Of a stretch of DNA of 64,000 bases, positions 33,817 through 43,086 are shown piece after piece. This DNA comes from Phaseolus vulgaris (lineage: Eukaryota > Streptophyta > Magnoliopsida > Fabales > Fabaceae). Every line of letters begins with the position of its first letter. The stretch's first letter is position 1. The position numbers were made by a program, and so were the translations under genes. The notes beneath the pieces are model-generated. The model was not told the DNA's origin, searched no databases, and saw nothing but the letters and a program-made list of their open reading frames with translations. The stretch spans positions 22,790,909 to 22,854,908 of the forward strand of contig NC_023759.2 in NCBI RefSeq assembly GCF_000499845.2, given 5' to 3'.

Positions 33817-35571
33817 TTCTTGGGCAGCTTCAACTCCACAGATTCTTGGGCAGCTTCAAAGTCACTTCGCAGCAACTCCTTGTCATGCTCAAGATCCTTC
33901 ACCCTCTTCTCCAGGGCTAGTTGCTTGCGATGCTGGGTGGAAAACTCCAGAGAGAGCACCACCTGCTTGGCCAGGTGCATATCCACCTCATCACCACTCC
34001 ACTCAACAAGCTCCCGATTGCTTATGAGTTGTCGGACCAGGGTGATGACCCTGCTGAAGTTTTCGTGGTTGGCCCCAGAAGTGCTTGGGCGCAAGCTGGA
34101 CCCCCCACCTTCAGCAGTGGCGGTGGGGATTGGCAGTGGTGGTGGTGGACCCCCAGCAAGATGAGCAGGTGGACCAGGTGATTGGCCTGCTGGGGGGGAA
34201 GATGGCAGTTGGGAAGTTGGAGGCAACTGCTGGCCTGGAGAAGGAAGGTTGGTAGGCTCTGAGGCAGTTTGAGCGCAGGGAGGAGGGGAAGACCCTTCCT
34301 CTACTTCCACCACCTCAATCTCCCCAGGCTGGAGAGTTGAGGCCCCCTCAACTGCTGACCTTTTTCTTTGGCGGTGCACCAGAGGAGAGCCTGAGCTCTC
34401 CTCTTCAGTTGAAGCAGCAGCAGCAGCAGCGGTTGAAGCGGAAGCCCTCACCAGCCTCTTCCTTTTCTTCCCTGGCTCGGGGCCTTCAGCTGGCGCGACC
34501 AAGAGTGGAGGGGCTGCGATGGGCTCTGTTGTGGAAGAAGAGGAGCCAGTGCCCTTGGCTCCCCTACGTTTGGCAAGCTCCAGCAGGGCCAGCTTCCTAT
34601 CTTTTCCCGTCATCGAGTCTGCATACATGGAAAAAGGAAAGGTTAGATGGCCAAGTTATGCAAGTAAGTTAAAGAACACATAAAAGTATGCATGAAAAAG
34701 TGCAGGTATCCGAAGAAGTGCAAGGAAGGCTACCTATATATTTTTTCAGAGCCACCACATCAAACTCATCTTTGATGAGGCGGGCGGAGTTGTACTTGGC
34801 CCCCAGGAGCAGCCCACATAGCTCGCGCTCGTAGGGGGCCATAGCTTCGAGGTCCCTGGATTTCTTGAACTCGACTCCAGGAACCCAGTAGAGGGGGTAC
34901 CCCTCGAGCAGGCTTGGACTTTGAGGGGTAGCAGATATCATGTAGAATCTGCCCTTCCAGTCTTTGAAGGATTGCTGGTACAGGCCCAGGAGCACCCGTC
35001 CAGCAACCCCGTTCAGGCTCACCCAGGACCTGTCCCCAGGGTTCTTCGCTTCGAAGAAGTAAAGGAACACGTCCACGGAGGCGTTGTGCTCGAAATGACT
35101 GCAGAGGATTTGAAACGCCCAGATGAAGGCCCAGGCATTTGGATGGAGTTGGCAGGGCGCGACGTTTAGCTCCATCATCAGCTCCTTTTCGAAGAAAGTG
35201 AAAGGGAGGCGCAGCTTTAGTCTTTTGAAAATGGCGGAGTAGATGAAGACAAAGGGCACCCCATTGGTGGCCCTGTCATCTACGCAGATAGGCATCCCTC
35301 GAGGAGGGATGCGGATTTGAATGTTGAAGTCGTTCTCCCTGTCGAGGGAGCAGAAAGGCTCATCAGGGTTGTGACTTAACAGGGACTTGAGATGGCCCTC
35401 GGGCAGTAGAGTGGAGGTTTCAGCGAGCAAGGCCAGGGGAGCCCATTGGTAGACCCTGGCATTGTCGTGGTAGGAGGTAGCCACAGGCGGTGGTGGAGCT
35501 GGCGCACTCGCGGAAGGCTGTGCACCAGAAGAAGAAGCAATGACGCGCGCAGTTTGTTTCAAGCGAGCCAT
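33817..35571 (-). pseudogene. Element B antisense gene, N-terminal part (right of D)
   Basis: On the minus strand ATG 35571 starts MARLKQTARV, which resembles the histone H3 tail. Exon 1 (35571-34734) carries a domain like the Pfam 'putative gypsy type transposon' family (NAWAFIWAFQILCSHF, SVDVFLYFFEAK, WKGRFYMISATPQ). A coding intron spans 34733-34619 (G|GTAGCC to TATGCAG|AC), phase 1. Exon 2 starts at 34618 with DSMTGKDRK, has basic motifs GKKRKRLV and RQRKRSAV, then a proline-rich linker and the start of the coiled coil, until D cuts it. The rest is at 24462-23472. The gene opposes gag-pol, lies next to the 3' LTR and has its own leader intron and G-box. Function unknown. Confidence 0.85.
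33830..34347. repeat. Right copy of the 518-bp duplication flanking element D
   Basis: Same segment as 23945-24462, in the same orientation. Between it and the D LTR lie about 13 bases repeating part of the segment (TTCTTGGGCAGCT). Confidence 0.92.
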
Positions 35572-35581
35572 CGTGAGATAG

Positions 35582-35848
35582 CTGAAAATGGAGGAAAAAC
35601 GAAAAGTCAGAATAAATGGGAGGAGGAGGAATGATGAATGTTTTGGTGAAAACAGAAAAGAGAAAGGAAAAGGAGATGCCCAGATGAAAGGAAGAAGAAG
35701 AAGAAGCAGAAGCCAGAGTAAGAGCCCGAAAAAACCCTAGCGCGGGTTCGAGAGAGGGAAATGGGAAAGATGAATGCATGATAACTAGAACGATAAATGC
35801 AATCGGTAAAGATGACCAAAAAGGGGCCAGGGAAAAGAAAAACCATAC
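35582..35848 (-). other. Predicted leader intron of the element B antisense gene
   Basis: The donor reads CAAAG|GTATGGTTTTTC and the acceptor TTTTCAG|CTATCTCACG, ten bases before the ATG. The donor is nearly the same in E (42861) and F (53600), each likewise just upstream of the antisense ORF. Shared position and sequence in three diverged families is the evidence for splicing. Confidence 0.75.
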
Positions 35849-36022
35849 CTTTGAATGATCGCAAGAGATTGGGAAGCAGAGAATTTGAAGAAAGATGGGT
35901 GCGCAGAAGAGAAGTTCGCAGAGAGTCTGGGAGTCGAATGAAGAAGATGAAGGAACAGTGGAAGGGCGCGCCAATTTGAATAAGAGAAGCGCTAGCGACG
36001 CACAACGCTGGCCGTTGATGGC

Positions 36023-36032
36023 GCCACGTGTC
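36023..36032 (-). promoter_or_regulatory. G-box upstream of the antisense gene (element B copy)
   Basis: On the minus strand the sequence is GACACGTGGC, 461 bases before the antisense ATG. E has the same ten bases 422 bases upstream (42665) and F 430 bases upstream (53398). The core ACACGTGGC is an ABRE/G-box site for bZIP or bHLH factors. Confidence 0.65.
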
Positions 36033-36128
36033 GCGAGATTAAGAGAGGGAGTCCAAACGTTAAAGAAGCAGCACGTGAGGTGGCGCGTGAGGCGGCCCCT
36101 CTTGCCACGTGGACTGAAGGCACGACCA

Positions 36129-36178
36129 CTTAGTCTCTTCGCTGAGAACGAGTTCTCGACTCGAGACTGGGGGGCTTG
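36129..36178 (+). promoter_or_regulatory. Conserved pre-LTR block with polypurine tract (element B)
   Basis: Reads CTTAGTCTCTTCGCTGAGAA and ends GAGACTGGGGGGCTTG directly at the 3' LTR. E (42528-42585) and F (53213-53267) carry nearly the same block on the minus strand. The G run is the polypurine tract; conservation extends some 35 bases further, which suggests an additional role. Confidence 0.8.
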
Positions 36179-37383
36179 TGATCCGATCGGTCATCGGTAG
36201 TCGATGACGTCAGCATCAGAGAACCACGTGGACCACTCGCAAGGTGACACGTGGACCAGGTGGCAGAGAGGTCAGGGGGACGATCGCCAAGAGAGGTGAT
36301 CGGTGGTCAGTAACCAAGTTACCACCGGCAGATCAGGCGACAGAGAGGTCAGGGGATAGATCACCCAGAATGGTGATCGGTGGTCAGTAGCCAAGTGACC
36401 ACCAGCAGATCCGTTCTTAGACTCGCGCCTGGAGGCAGAGCGCGATAAGCGAATAAACACTGATCAGTCATCGGGTGTACTGTCATCGGGGTCTCGTGTT
36501 ACACGCAGTTAAACTGGGACTGAGACTCCCAGCGAGAGCGTTACGCATGGACCTCGCATGAACACACCTCAAGGAATCATGCACGAGAGTGGCCTGAGGG
36601 AACTAGTAAGCCAGTCGGTGATTGGTGATTCCCTCAACCCATTACGTGCGTGGCATCGTGAAGGGTAAGTCGCCTACACAGAGAGTAACGTTTGGTGAGT
36701 GTGCCTAGACCAGCCACACCCGACGTTCTCCTAAGAGTACGCGATTTACCCAGATAAGAGAAGCATCTCAAGTTACTCCGTAAGGGCGTAACTTAGGCAG
36801 ATGAAGAGAGGCGCTAGAGCCCTTCCAGTAAGTGACACGTGTGTGGTTAGATGTGAGTTGCAGGCCTCCACGTGTCATCATCTGAGAGGGGTGCGGTCCA
36901 GACAAAAGAGCACTCCGTACACTAAAGGTACAGACAGGCGCAGCCAAGCGCAGACATGCGCAGACTCTCACGCTCCCCATTGCTGATTCTGAAGGTACGC
37001 TTTCTCTGAAAAGCATAGCAGGGTTCTGACACATGCCAGAAAAGCATAACAGAATTCTGTTATGCCCAGAAGCAGGGAAAGAGAGATAAAAGAGAGGATC
37101 AGAGTGAGAGTGCGGGAGGAGAAAAAAGAGAGACGAAAAACAGAGTGCAAGTTTTTTCTCACACACGCATTACTAGTTTCCAGTTTCTGGTGGTTCTGTT
37201 GGACTAACTTGATCGTCGGAGTGCAAACGGCCACTAGAGGCGCCGTCTGTGTGTTTTGCAGGTCACATTTGAAGGTTTCTGAGAGAAAGTTCGGAGGGTG
37301 ATTCTGCAGGAGACGCAGTCGTGTAGACAGGGCAGAGAGTGCCACGAAGCGATTCCTCCACGTTCGAGTTGCCGGCGGGATCA
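36179..37383 (+). repeat. Element B 3' LTR
   Basis: 1205 bp, starting TGATCCGATC and ending GGGATCA, followed by the TSD GGTTC. It differs from the 5' LTR at about a dozen positions, mostly transitions. Confidence 0.94.
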
Positions 37384-37388
37384 GGTTC

Positions 37389-38276
37389 CAACCCTTTTTC
37401 CGACATTCCCAGCGCTATTTAAACTGCCCCAACATTTAAAGCGCCTTAAAGCGCTTTTAATCTCAAACGTAACGCACTCATTAAAGCGCTTAATTACGAA
37501 ACGTAGCGCATTTAAGACGTTGAAACGCTCGGGAGCCATAATAGTACCTGAATGCTCGAAAGGGAAACTGTATTGAATATCTTTAATTACCTGGCACCTG
37601 ACTAGAGGGTGTTTCTATTCCGGCATGGCTGTCCTACACGTGGAGGGCCTCACGACGCCATGACCCCATCTGGGGGCGTTTCTGCCCATCTGGGGACGTC
37701 TCTACGTGCGAGTCCTCCTGCTTGGGAGTGCTACTGCGTTAGGGGTGACTTTTTGGGTGCAAACTCATGCCCCCAAGTATCTAGCCACTTACTTTGAGAG
37801 CGTATCTGCCTTCCTCTCGTACCCTGCACCCGCTTACCCTGGGCGCGACCTTCCTCTTGGGTCGTATCTGTCCCGAAAGCGTCTCTGGGGTGGCAGGGGT
37901 ACTTCACGAGTCAGGCTGCCCTACCCTGATGTCATCACTATGGCCTTGAAGCCACCTTTTTTTCTCTTTATCACTTTCCCGAGATATCGGGTCCTGAGGC
38001 CTTCCCACGGCGTCGCTCCCTCCATGGTCTTTCCTACCCATGGGTATCGGGGAACCGCACCGTGATTGCCTTACTTTTACACTGTTTGATCTGGCTACGC
38101 CCTGGTTGGGCGACGCCTCCACCCAGGCGACGCCTTGCCTTGGCGACGCCTTGTCCTGTCTTGGCGACGCTTCCTCTTGGCGTCTCTACACCTGGGCGTC
38201 ACCTTGAGTTGACTTTGACTTTCCAGTCGTTGACTTTGACCTTGACTTAGTCAACGCCCTGATACGGGACGGTACA
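37389..38276 (-). repeat. Element A 5' LTR, outer part (U3 side)
   Basis: Continuation of the LTR begun at 9198, ending GGGACGGTACA. On the sense (minus) strand it starts TGTACCGTCCCG. Near this end lie at least five TTGAC cores (38209-38255), then a GC-rich minisatellite of GGCGACGCC-type units (38099-38195). A weak TATA-like TTTAAATA lies near 37417. Confidence 0.9.
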
Positions 38277-38281
38277 CATAG

Positions 38282-40104
38282 AAATCATCATGGCCTCCTT
38301 CCGTGAGCCCCTTTACATAAACACCACTATTTATTGTTTTTTTCCCTTGCTTCATGCATGAGTGTGAAATTTGTACTCATTGACGAAGTAACTGTGCCAT
38401 TCATTAGCACATGTGAAAGGGCCATATGACAATTCCCTTAAGTGTATGTTTCTTACATTTGAAGGCTCACTTATAACCTACAAAGGCAAGAGATACTGGC
38501 TTATTTATATTTTTTTTAGGTTATATAACACATAACTTAATCACATTGAGTTGATCATACCTGACCCGTAAACCATTCAGGGAAATGTGCATGTATATCA
38601 TTTGATGCATTTGATGAGCTTATTTGTTTAGATTGCAAGAATGAACTTTGAAACATATTAACACAATCAAGAATGGTTTATTTAGAGGATCAATTTTGTC
38701 AAAAATTGAAGCCAATTATTTGATATACTCACTCGAGGTATGGTTTTACTTCGTTGCAATTGATCAAAACATGAACATGGACAGAGTTCCATTCTTTATG
38801 GTTGAAATAATGGATTAACTTTTTTCCTGAAGAACGACCATGCTGGTTAAAGATGCATAACATTGATGGAAAACTTTCAATTCCACGAGGTATTTCATTT
38901 CTACGATTTCGTGGTGACAACATGAATTTTTTGAAATAGTGGGAACATAAGTGAATTGTTTCTCGGTGCAAGTAAGATGCAGAAATTCATCCTTCAACTT
39001 GATCCTTATTTTTCACTAAGCATTTAGAATCACCAATAAACCTATAATTAAGTAAATTGGAGATGGATTTAGACAAATAAATGAAGTATTTTGACATAAT
39101 AAAAATAATATTTTTCATACCTTTCAAATAGATACATCCATCTATATTGAATTGGTCCACCAAGTCTTGCTTCATTTGCAAGACGAATTGGAAGGTGTTC
39201 CATTGAATCAAATAATGCAGGAGGGAATACTCTCTCCAACTTGCAAAGAATCATTGAAATATTTTCTTCCATTCTAACCAAGTCTTGATCCTTTATTGTT
39301 GTCGAGTACAAATCTTTGAAGAAATGGTTGACTTCAATAAGTGGATTCAAAACATGCACTAATAATGAATGAAATGCAATAGGAAGTAAACACTCCATGA
39401 ATATATGAAAATCATGAATTTTCATCCCAAGCATCTTCCCCTTGTCTACATCCACACATCTTGCCAAATTTGAAGAATAACCATCAGGCATACAAAGTTC
39501 TTTTATCCATTGATAAACTAACTTTGATTCCCCTGTACTTAAAGTGTAATTTGCTTTTTGGTTTTACAATATTCCCATTAGCTTGCAACTTTAACTCCAA
39601 ATCAGGTCTCCTACAATGCAATGTTAGGTCTTTTCTTGCCTTATCATTGTCCTTTGTTTTACCTTTTACATCCACGACGGTGTTAAATATATTGGCGAAG
39701 AAATTTTTCTCTATATGCATAACATCAAGATTGTGTCTCAATAAATTATCTTTCCAATATGGAAGATTCCAAAAGATACTTCTTTTTGTCCAATTATGCC
39801 ACTCTCCATAGGACATGTGAGGCTCATCTATGACTGTTGGTAGATTCCTGACTGTATTCCAAACCTCTTCAGATGTCAACATAGGTGGTGGTCCACCCAT
39901 TTCAACTTTGTCCTTTTTGAAAGCCTTTTTATTGCTCCTAAATGTATGATCATTAGGCAAGAACCTACGGTGTGATTCAAACCAACTATTTTTTTTCCAT
40001 GTTGTAATCTAAAGGCCTTTGTGTGCTCCATCCAATACAGGCAAACCAATTTACCTTGAGTCCCCCAACCAGACAACGTGCCATATGTAGGGAAGTCATT
40101 CATT
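38282..40104 (-). pseudogene. CACTA tnp2 transposase, middle part with DUF4218
   Basis: The minus-strand order is as follows. At 40104-39890 the transposase continues with MNDFPTYGTLSGWGTQGKLV and MEHTKAFRLQHGKK. At 39960-39490 it has HNLDVMHIEKNFFANIFNTV. At 39491-39069 lies the DUF4218 domain (LHSLL-type core FHSLLVHVLNPLIEVNHFFK and PALFDSMEHLPIRLANEARL). At 38971-38729 it ends NCNEVKPYLE. A small block at 38336-38282 opens the DUF4216 domain completed at 4291-3714. The gaps at 39069-38971 and 38700-38340 look intronic. Frames shift at several points, so the gene is broken. Confidence 0.85.
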
Positions 40105-40109
40105 GTCCA

Positions 40110-41302
40110 TGTACCGTCCCGTCCCCGAGCGTTGACCAAAGTCAAAGTCAAAGTCAAAGTCAACATATGGTGGGACCCCTCAAAAGGCCCAAGGGGAGGA
40201 AGTCAACAGGTTGACCGCTTAGGGCGTCGCCAGGTGTAGGCGTTGCCAAGACGAGGTGTCGCCAAGATGAGGTGTCGCCAAGGTGATGCGTCGCCAAGAT
40301 GAGGCGTCGCCAGGTTAAGGCATCGAAGGTGCCACCCCCCGATACCCATGGGAAGGAAAGACTATGGAGGGGGCGACACCGTGAGAGGCCTCAGTACCTC
40401 AGAACAGTAATGAAGAGAAGAGAAAGGTGGCTTCAAGGCCATAATTCTAGTACCAGTAAGGGGTAACCTGACTCGTGAAGTACCCACGCCACCGCTGGGA
40501 GACCCTGGGACAGATACGACCCATGAGAGGGCCACGCCCAGGGGAGAACCGCGTGCATGGTACGTGAGAAAGGTAGATACGCTCCCACGGCGAGTGACTA
40601 GAGGTTGAGGCGCATGAGTTGGCACCCAAAAAGTCACCCCCTTTCGCCAGATGCACTCCAAGAAGGAGGACTTACACGATGGATTATCCCTAAGTTGGGT
40701 TACGATGCTGTAAGGCCCTCCACAAAGAGTAGTGATCAAGTCAGAAGAACACATAGCAGAAAGCATTGAAACATCATGGTATATCAGTTTCCCTGAAAGT
40801 TTGCTAAGGTATGCATTAATTTAGTTTACGTTTCGAACGCTTTAAAGCACTTTAAATGCTTTAAACATTTTAAATGCGTTGAACGTTTTTATACGCTTTA
40901 AATGCGCTTTAAATGTTGGAGGTGTTTAAAAGGGGCTTTAGACGTTTGAAAAGGGTATCCGAGTTTGGACCTAATTCTCGCAGTTTTACACACACAGAGA
41001 AACCCTAGTTGTTTGGTTGGCGCACCCACTGTACGCACAGGCAGTTAGGGCCGAAAGCACTAGTTATTCAGTTACTCAGTTTTTGGACCACCTTTAGAGC
41101 ATCTGTTCACGGTGTTCCGATACGGAGGTGTGTCCCTTTGATGTTTCTCGCTAGCTGACTTGATCGTCAGAGTGCAAACGGCCATGAGGGCGCCCCTTTG
41201 TCCACTTCTTTTCAGGTATTCACAGACGGAGCAAAACGAAGGTGCCCTAGCTCGCAAGGACAAGCCACGCACAAAGACGGCCCTGGTCAGACGGCGGGAA
41301 CA
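40110..41302 (+). repeat. Solo LTR of the A/E/F Tat family
   Basis: A 1193-bp LTR in plus-strand sense starts TGTACCGTCCCG and ends GGGAACA, with the perfect TSD GTCCA (40105-40109 and 41303-41307) and no internal region. It has the same layout as the LTRs of A and E: GTCAA/TTGAC cores at 40127-40165 and a GGCGTCGCC minisatellite at 40213-40330. It arose by recombination between the two LTRs of a full element. Confidence 0.94.
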
Positions 41303-41307
41303 GTCCA

Positions 41308-41475
41308 TATTAGACTTGCTCGCATCATAAAGTTTTGCTACCTTGAAATATCGTATGTTTGAACACCACTCCACAACTTTTTAAGATCATTGATAAGTGG
41401 TTCTAAATAAACATCGATACGAGCTTTGGGATTATGTGGACCGAGAATGAGACAACTAAAAAATATGTAGGGTTT
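41308..41475 (-). pseudogene. CACTA tnp2 transposase, Transposase_21 core fragment
   Basis: On the minus strand the frame reads ILGPHNPKARIDVYLEPLIN and LKKLWSGVQTYDISR, the hallmark segment of CACTA tnp2 (Transposase_21). An in-frame TAG at 41338-41340 follows. The next block is at 40104 beyond the solo LTR and joins in frame. The upstream part of the gene lies beyond element E, outside the window. Confidence 0.87.
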
Positions 41476-42527
41476 TGTTCCTGCCGGTTGACTGAAAAGA
41501 TCTTCGTGCGTTGAACTTGACTCGCGAACAAGGACTCCTTCGTCTCCAACTCAGATCTTCACCTACTCCGTCGTGAGTACCTGAAAAGGAGTGAGCAAAG
41601 GGCACCCTCGCGGCCGTTTGCACTCCGACGATCAAGTCAGCAAGCAAGAAACACCAAACACCTCCGTCTCGGAGCACTGTAACTGAATGCTCTAAAGGTG
41701 TGTAACTAAATTGTAACTAACTCTCTCCTCTCTCCAACCACTCGTGCATACAAAGAGTAAGCAAGCAAAATGATTAGAAAAGTGTGTAAACTCTGTGAAA
41801 ACGTACCTTACTAAGCTTTCATAAAAGCTTATATACCTTGGGTTTCAGTGCTTACTGCAACGTGTCCTTCTGACTTAACCGCAACTCCACGTGGAAGGCC
41901 TTACAATGCTGTAACCCAACTTAGGGAAATTCCAGCGTGTAAGTCTTCCTTCCCCAAAGTGCATCTGGCGCGAGGGGTGACTACCTGGGTGCCAACTCAT
42001 GCGTCTCAGCTTCTAGTCACTCGCCATGGGAGTGTATCTGCCTTCCTCTCGTACCATGCGCATGGTTCACCCTTGGGCCTGGCCCTCTCCTGGGTCGTAT
42101 CTGTCCCAGGGATTCTCCAGAGGTGGTGTGGGTAATTCACGAGTCAGGTTACCCCTTACTGGTACTGGGACTATGGACTTGAAGCCACCTTTCTCTTCTC
42201 TCTATTACTGTTATGAGGTACGGGGGCCCGAGGCCTCCTAGCCCGTACCGTGACCTCTTACTGTGTCGCCCCCTCCACTGTCTTCCCTACACGTGGGTAT
42301 CGGGGGGTGACATCAACGATGCCTCAACCTGGCGTCGCCTCAACATGGCGACGCCCACACCTGGCGACGCCCGCACCTGGCGACGTCCACACCTGGCGAC
42401 GTCCACACCTAGCGACGCCCAAAGTGGTCAACCTATTGACTTCCTCCCTTGGGGCCCCTTTGTGGGTCCCACCATACGTTTGACTTTGACTTTGACTTTG
42501 GTCAACTCCCGGGGACGGGTCGGTGCA
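41476..42527 (-). repeat. Element E 3' LTR
   Basis: Starts TGTTCCTGCC and ends GGTCGGTGCA. On the minus strand a TATA box, TATATAAG, lies at 41828-41835. TTGAC cores are at 42478-42506 and the minisatellite of CCTGGCGACGCC-type units is at 42319-42420. Confidence 0.88.
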
Positions 42528-42585
42528 CAAGCCCCCCAGTCTTGAGCTAACACTTGTTTTCAGCGAAAAGACTAAGGCCTCGCCC
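42528..42585 (-). promoter_or_regulatory. Pre-LTR block with polypurine tract (element E)
   Basis: On the minus strand it reads CTTAGTCTTTTCGCTGAAAA, then AAGACTGGGGGGCTTG, next to the 3' LTR. It matches B and F closely. Confidence 0.8.
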
Positions 42586-43086
42586 TACCATCCACATGGC
42601 ATTCTGATGACGTGACATTCTCTGAGCTGGTGATGTGATCCCTTAAGTCATGCCTTAATCTCTTGACACGTGGCCCAATCGCACGGCCACAACTTAACGC
42701 CTCTCGCGCTCCTCAAGTTTACGTTACATCTGTCAAACACGCGCGCTCCCAGTTACTGTTTCATCACTTTTCGCATTCCCCTGCACTGTTCATCATCTCA
42801 GAGCTTCCTCTGCATTCTCTCTTCAAACCTCAAGACTTTCCTCAACTCGATCATCCAAAGGTATGATTTTTCTCCTTCGATGGCTCTTTCTCTTGACTTT
42901 TTGTTTTGATATCACTGCCTGGGTCTGTTTATTTCATTCGCATTTGCACTTTTCTTCTTCATTTCTCTGTTTCCCCTTTTCTCCATCTCTCGCGTGGGTA
43001 GGGTTTTTTCCTGGGGTTTCTTCCCTCTTTCACCTTAAACCTCATTTGCTAAATCCTTTCCCTTCTTCATTCTCCAGCTTTCCTCA

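Larger units (their letters stand above)
9537..37383 (+). mobile_element. Tat-lineage Ty3 retrotransposon B (host of C and D)
   Basis: This is a complete element bounded by two 1205-bp LTRs and the TSD GGTTC (9532-9536 and 37384-37388). Without C and D it is about 12.4 kb. The order is LTR, primer-binding site, gag-pol, post-pol box, 58-62-bp tandem repeats, antisense gene, pre-LTR block with polypurine tract, LTR. By eye the LTRs differ at roughly a dozen positions (about 1%), so it is a young insertion. Gag-pol is frameshifted once and split by C; the antisense gene is split by D. Confidence 0.95.
4297..38276 (-). mobile_element. Tat-lineage Ty3 retrotransposon A (host of element B)
   Basis: The element starts TGTTCC at 4297 and ends GGTACA at 38276, flanked by the 5-bp duplication CATAG (4292-4296 and 38277-38281). 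It is transcribed on the minus strand. Its 5' LTR (9198-9536 plus 37389-38276, about 1227 bp) is interrupted by element B. Its 3' end has collapsed: most of the integrase, the whole 3' untranslated region with any antisense gene, and all but 58 bp of the 3' LTR are gone. Its own sequence is therefore only about 6.1 kb of this 34-kb span. Confidence 0.93.
832..41475 (-). mobile_element. CACTA (En/Spm) DNA transposon, 3' part, split by insertions
   Basis: The element reads on the minus strand, with its 3' end at 832 and its 5' end beyond the right edge. It starts CACTACAAAAAAAA, has subterminal repeats, a degenerate TNPA-like gene (1504-3549) and a tnp2 transposase gene in three blocks: 3714-4291 plus 38282-38336, 38700-40104, and 41308-41475. 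Tat element A separates the first two, a solo LTR separates the next, and elements E/F interrupt at 41475. At A and at the solo LTR the flanks rejoin in frame once one TSD copy is removed, which proves the host gene was continuous before the insertions. Several in-frame stops show the transposase is dead. Confidence 0.9.

Noticed and set aside
35545..35571. Capture of a real histone H3 gene by the retrotransposon
   Set aside because: Similarity to H3 ends after about residue 8 and the rest is an unrelated transposon-type domain.
35582..36005. Serine/phenylalanine-rich minus-strand open frames upstream of the antisense start
   Set aside because: They fall in the predicted leader and leader intron of the antisense gene; pyrimidine-rich intron sequence gives such frames by chance.
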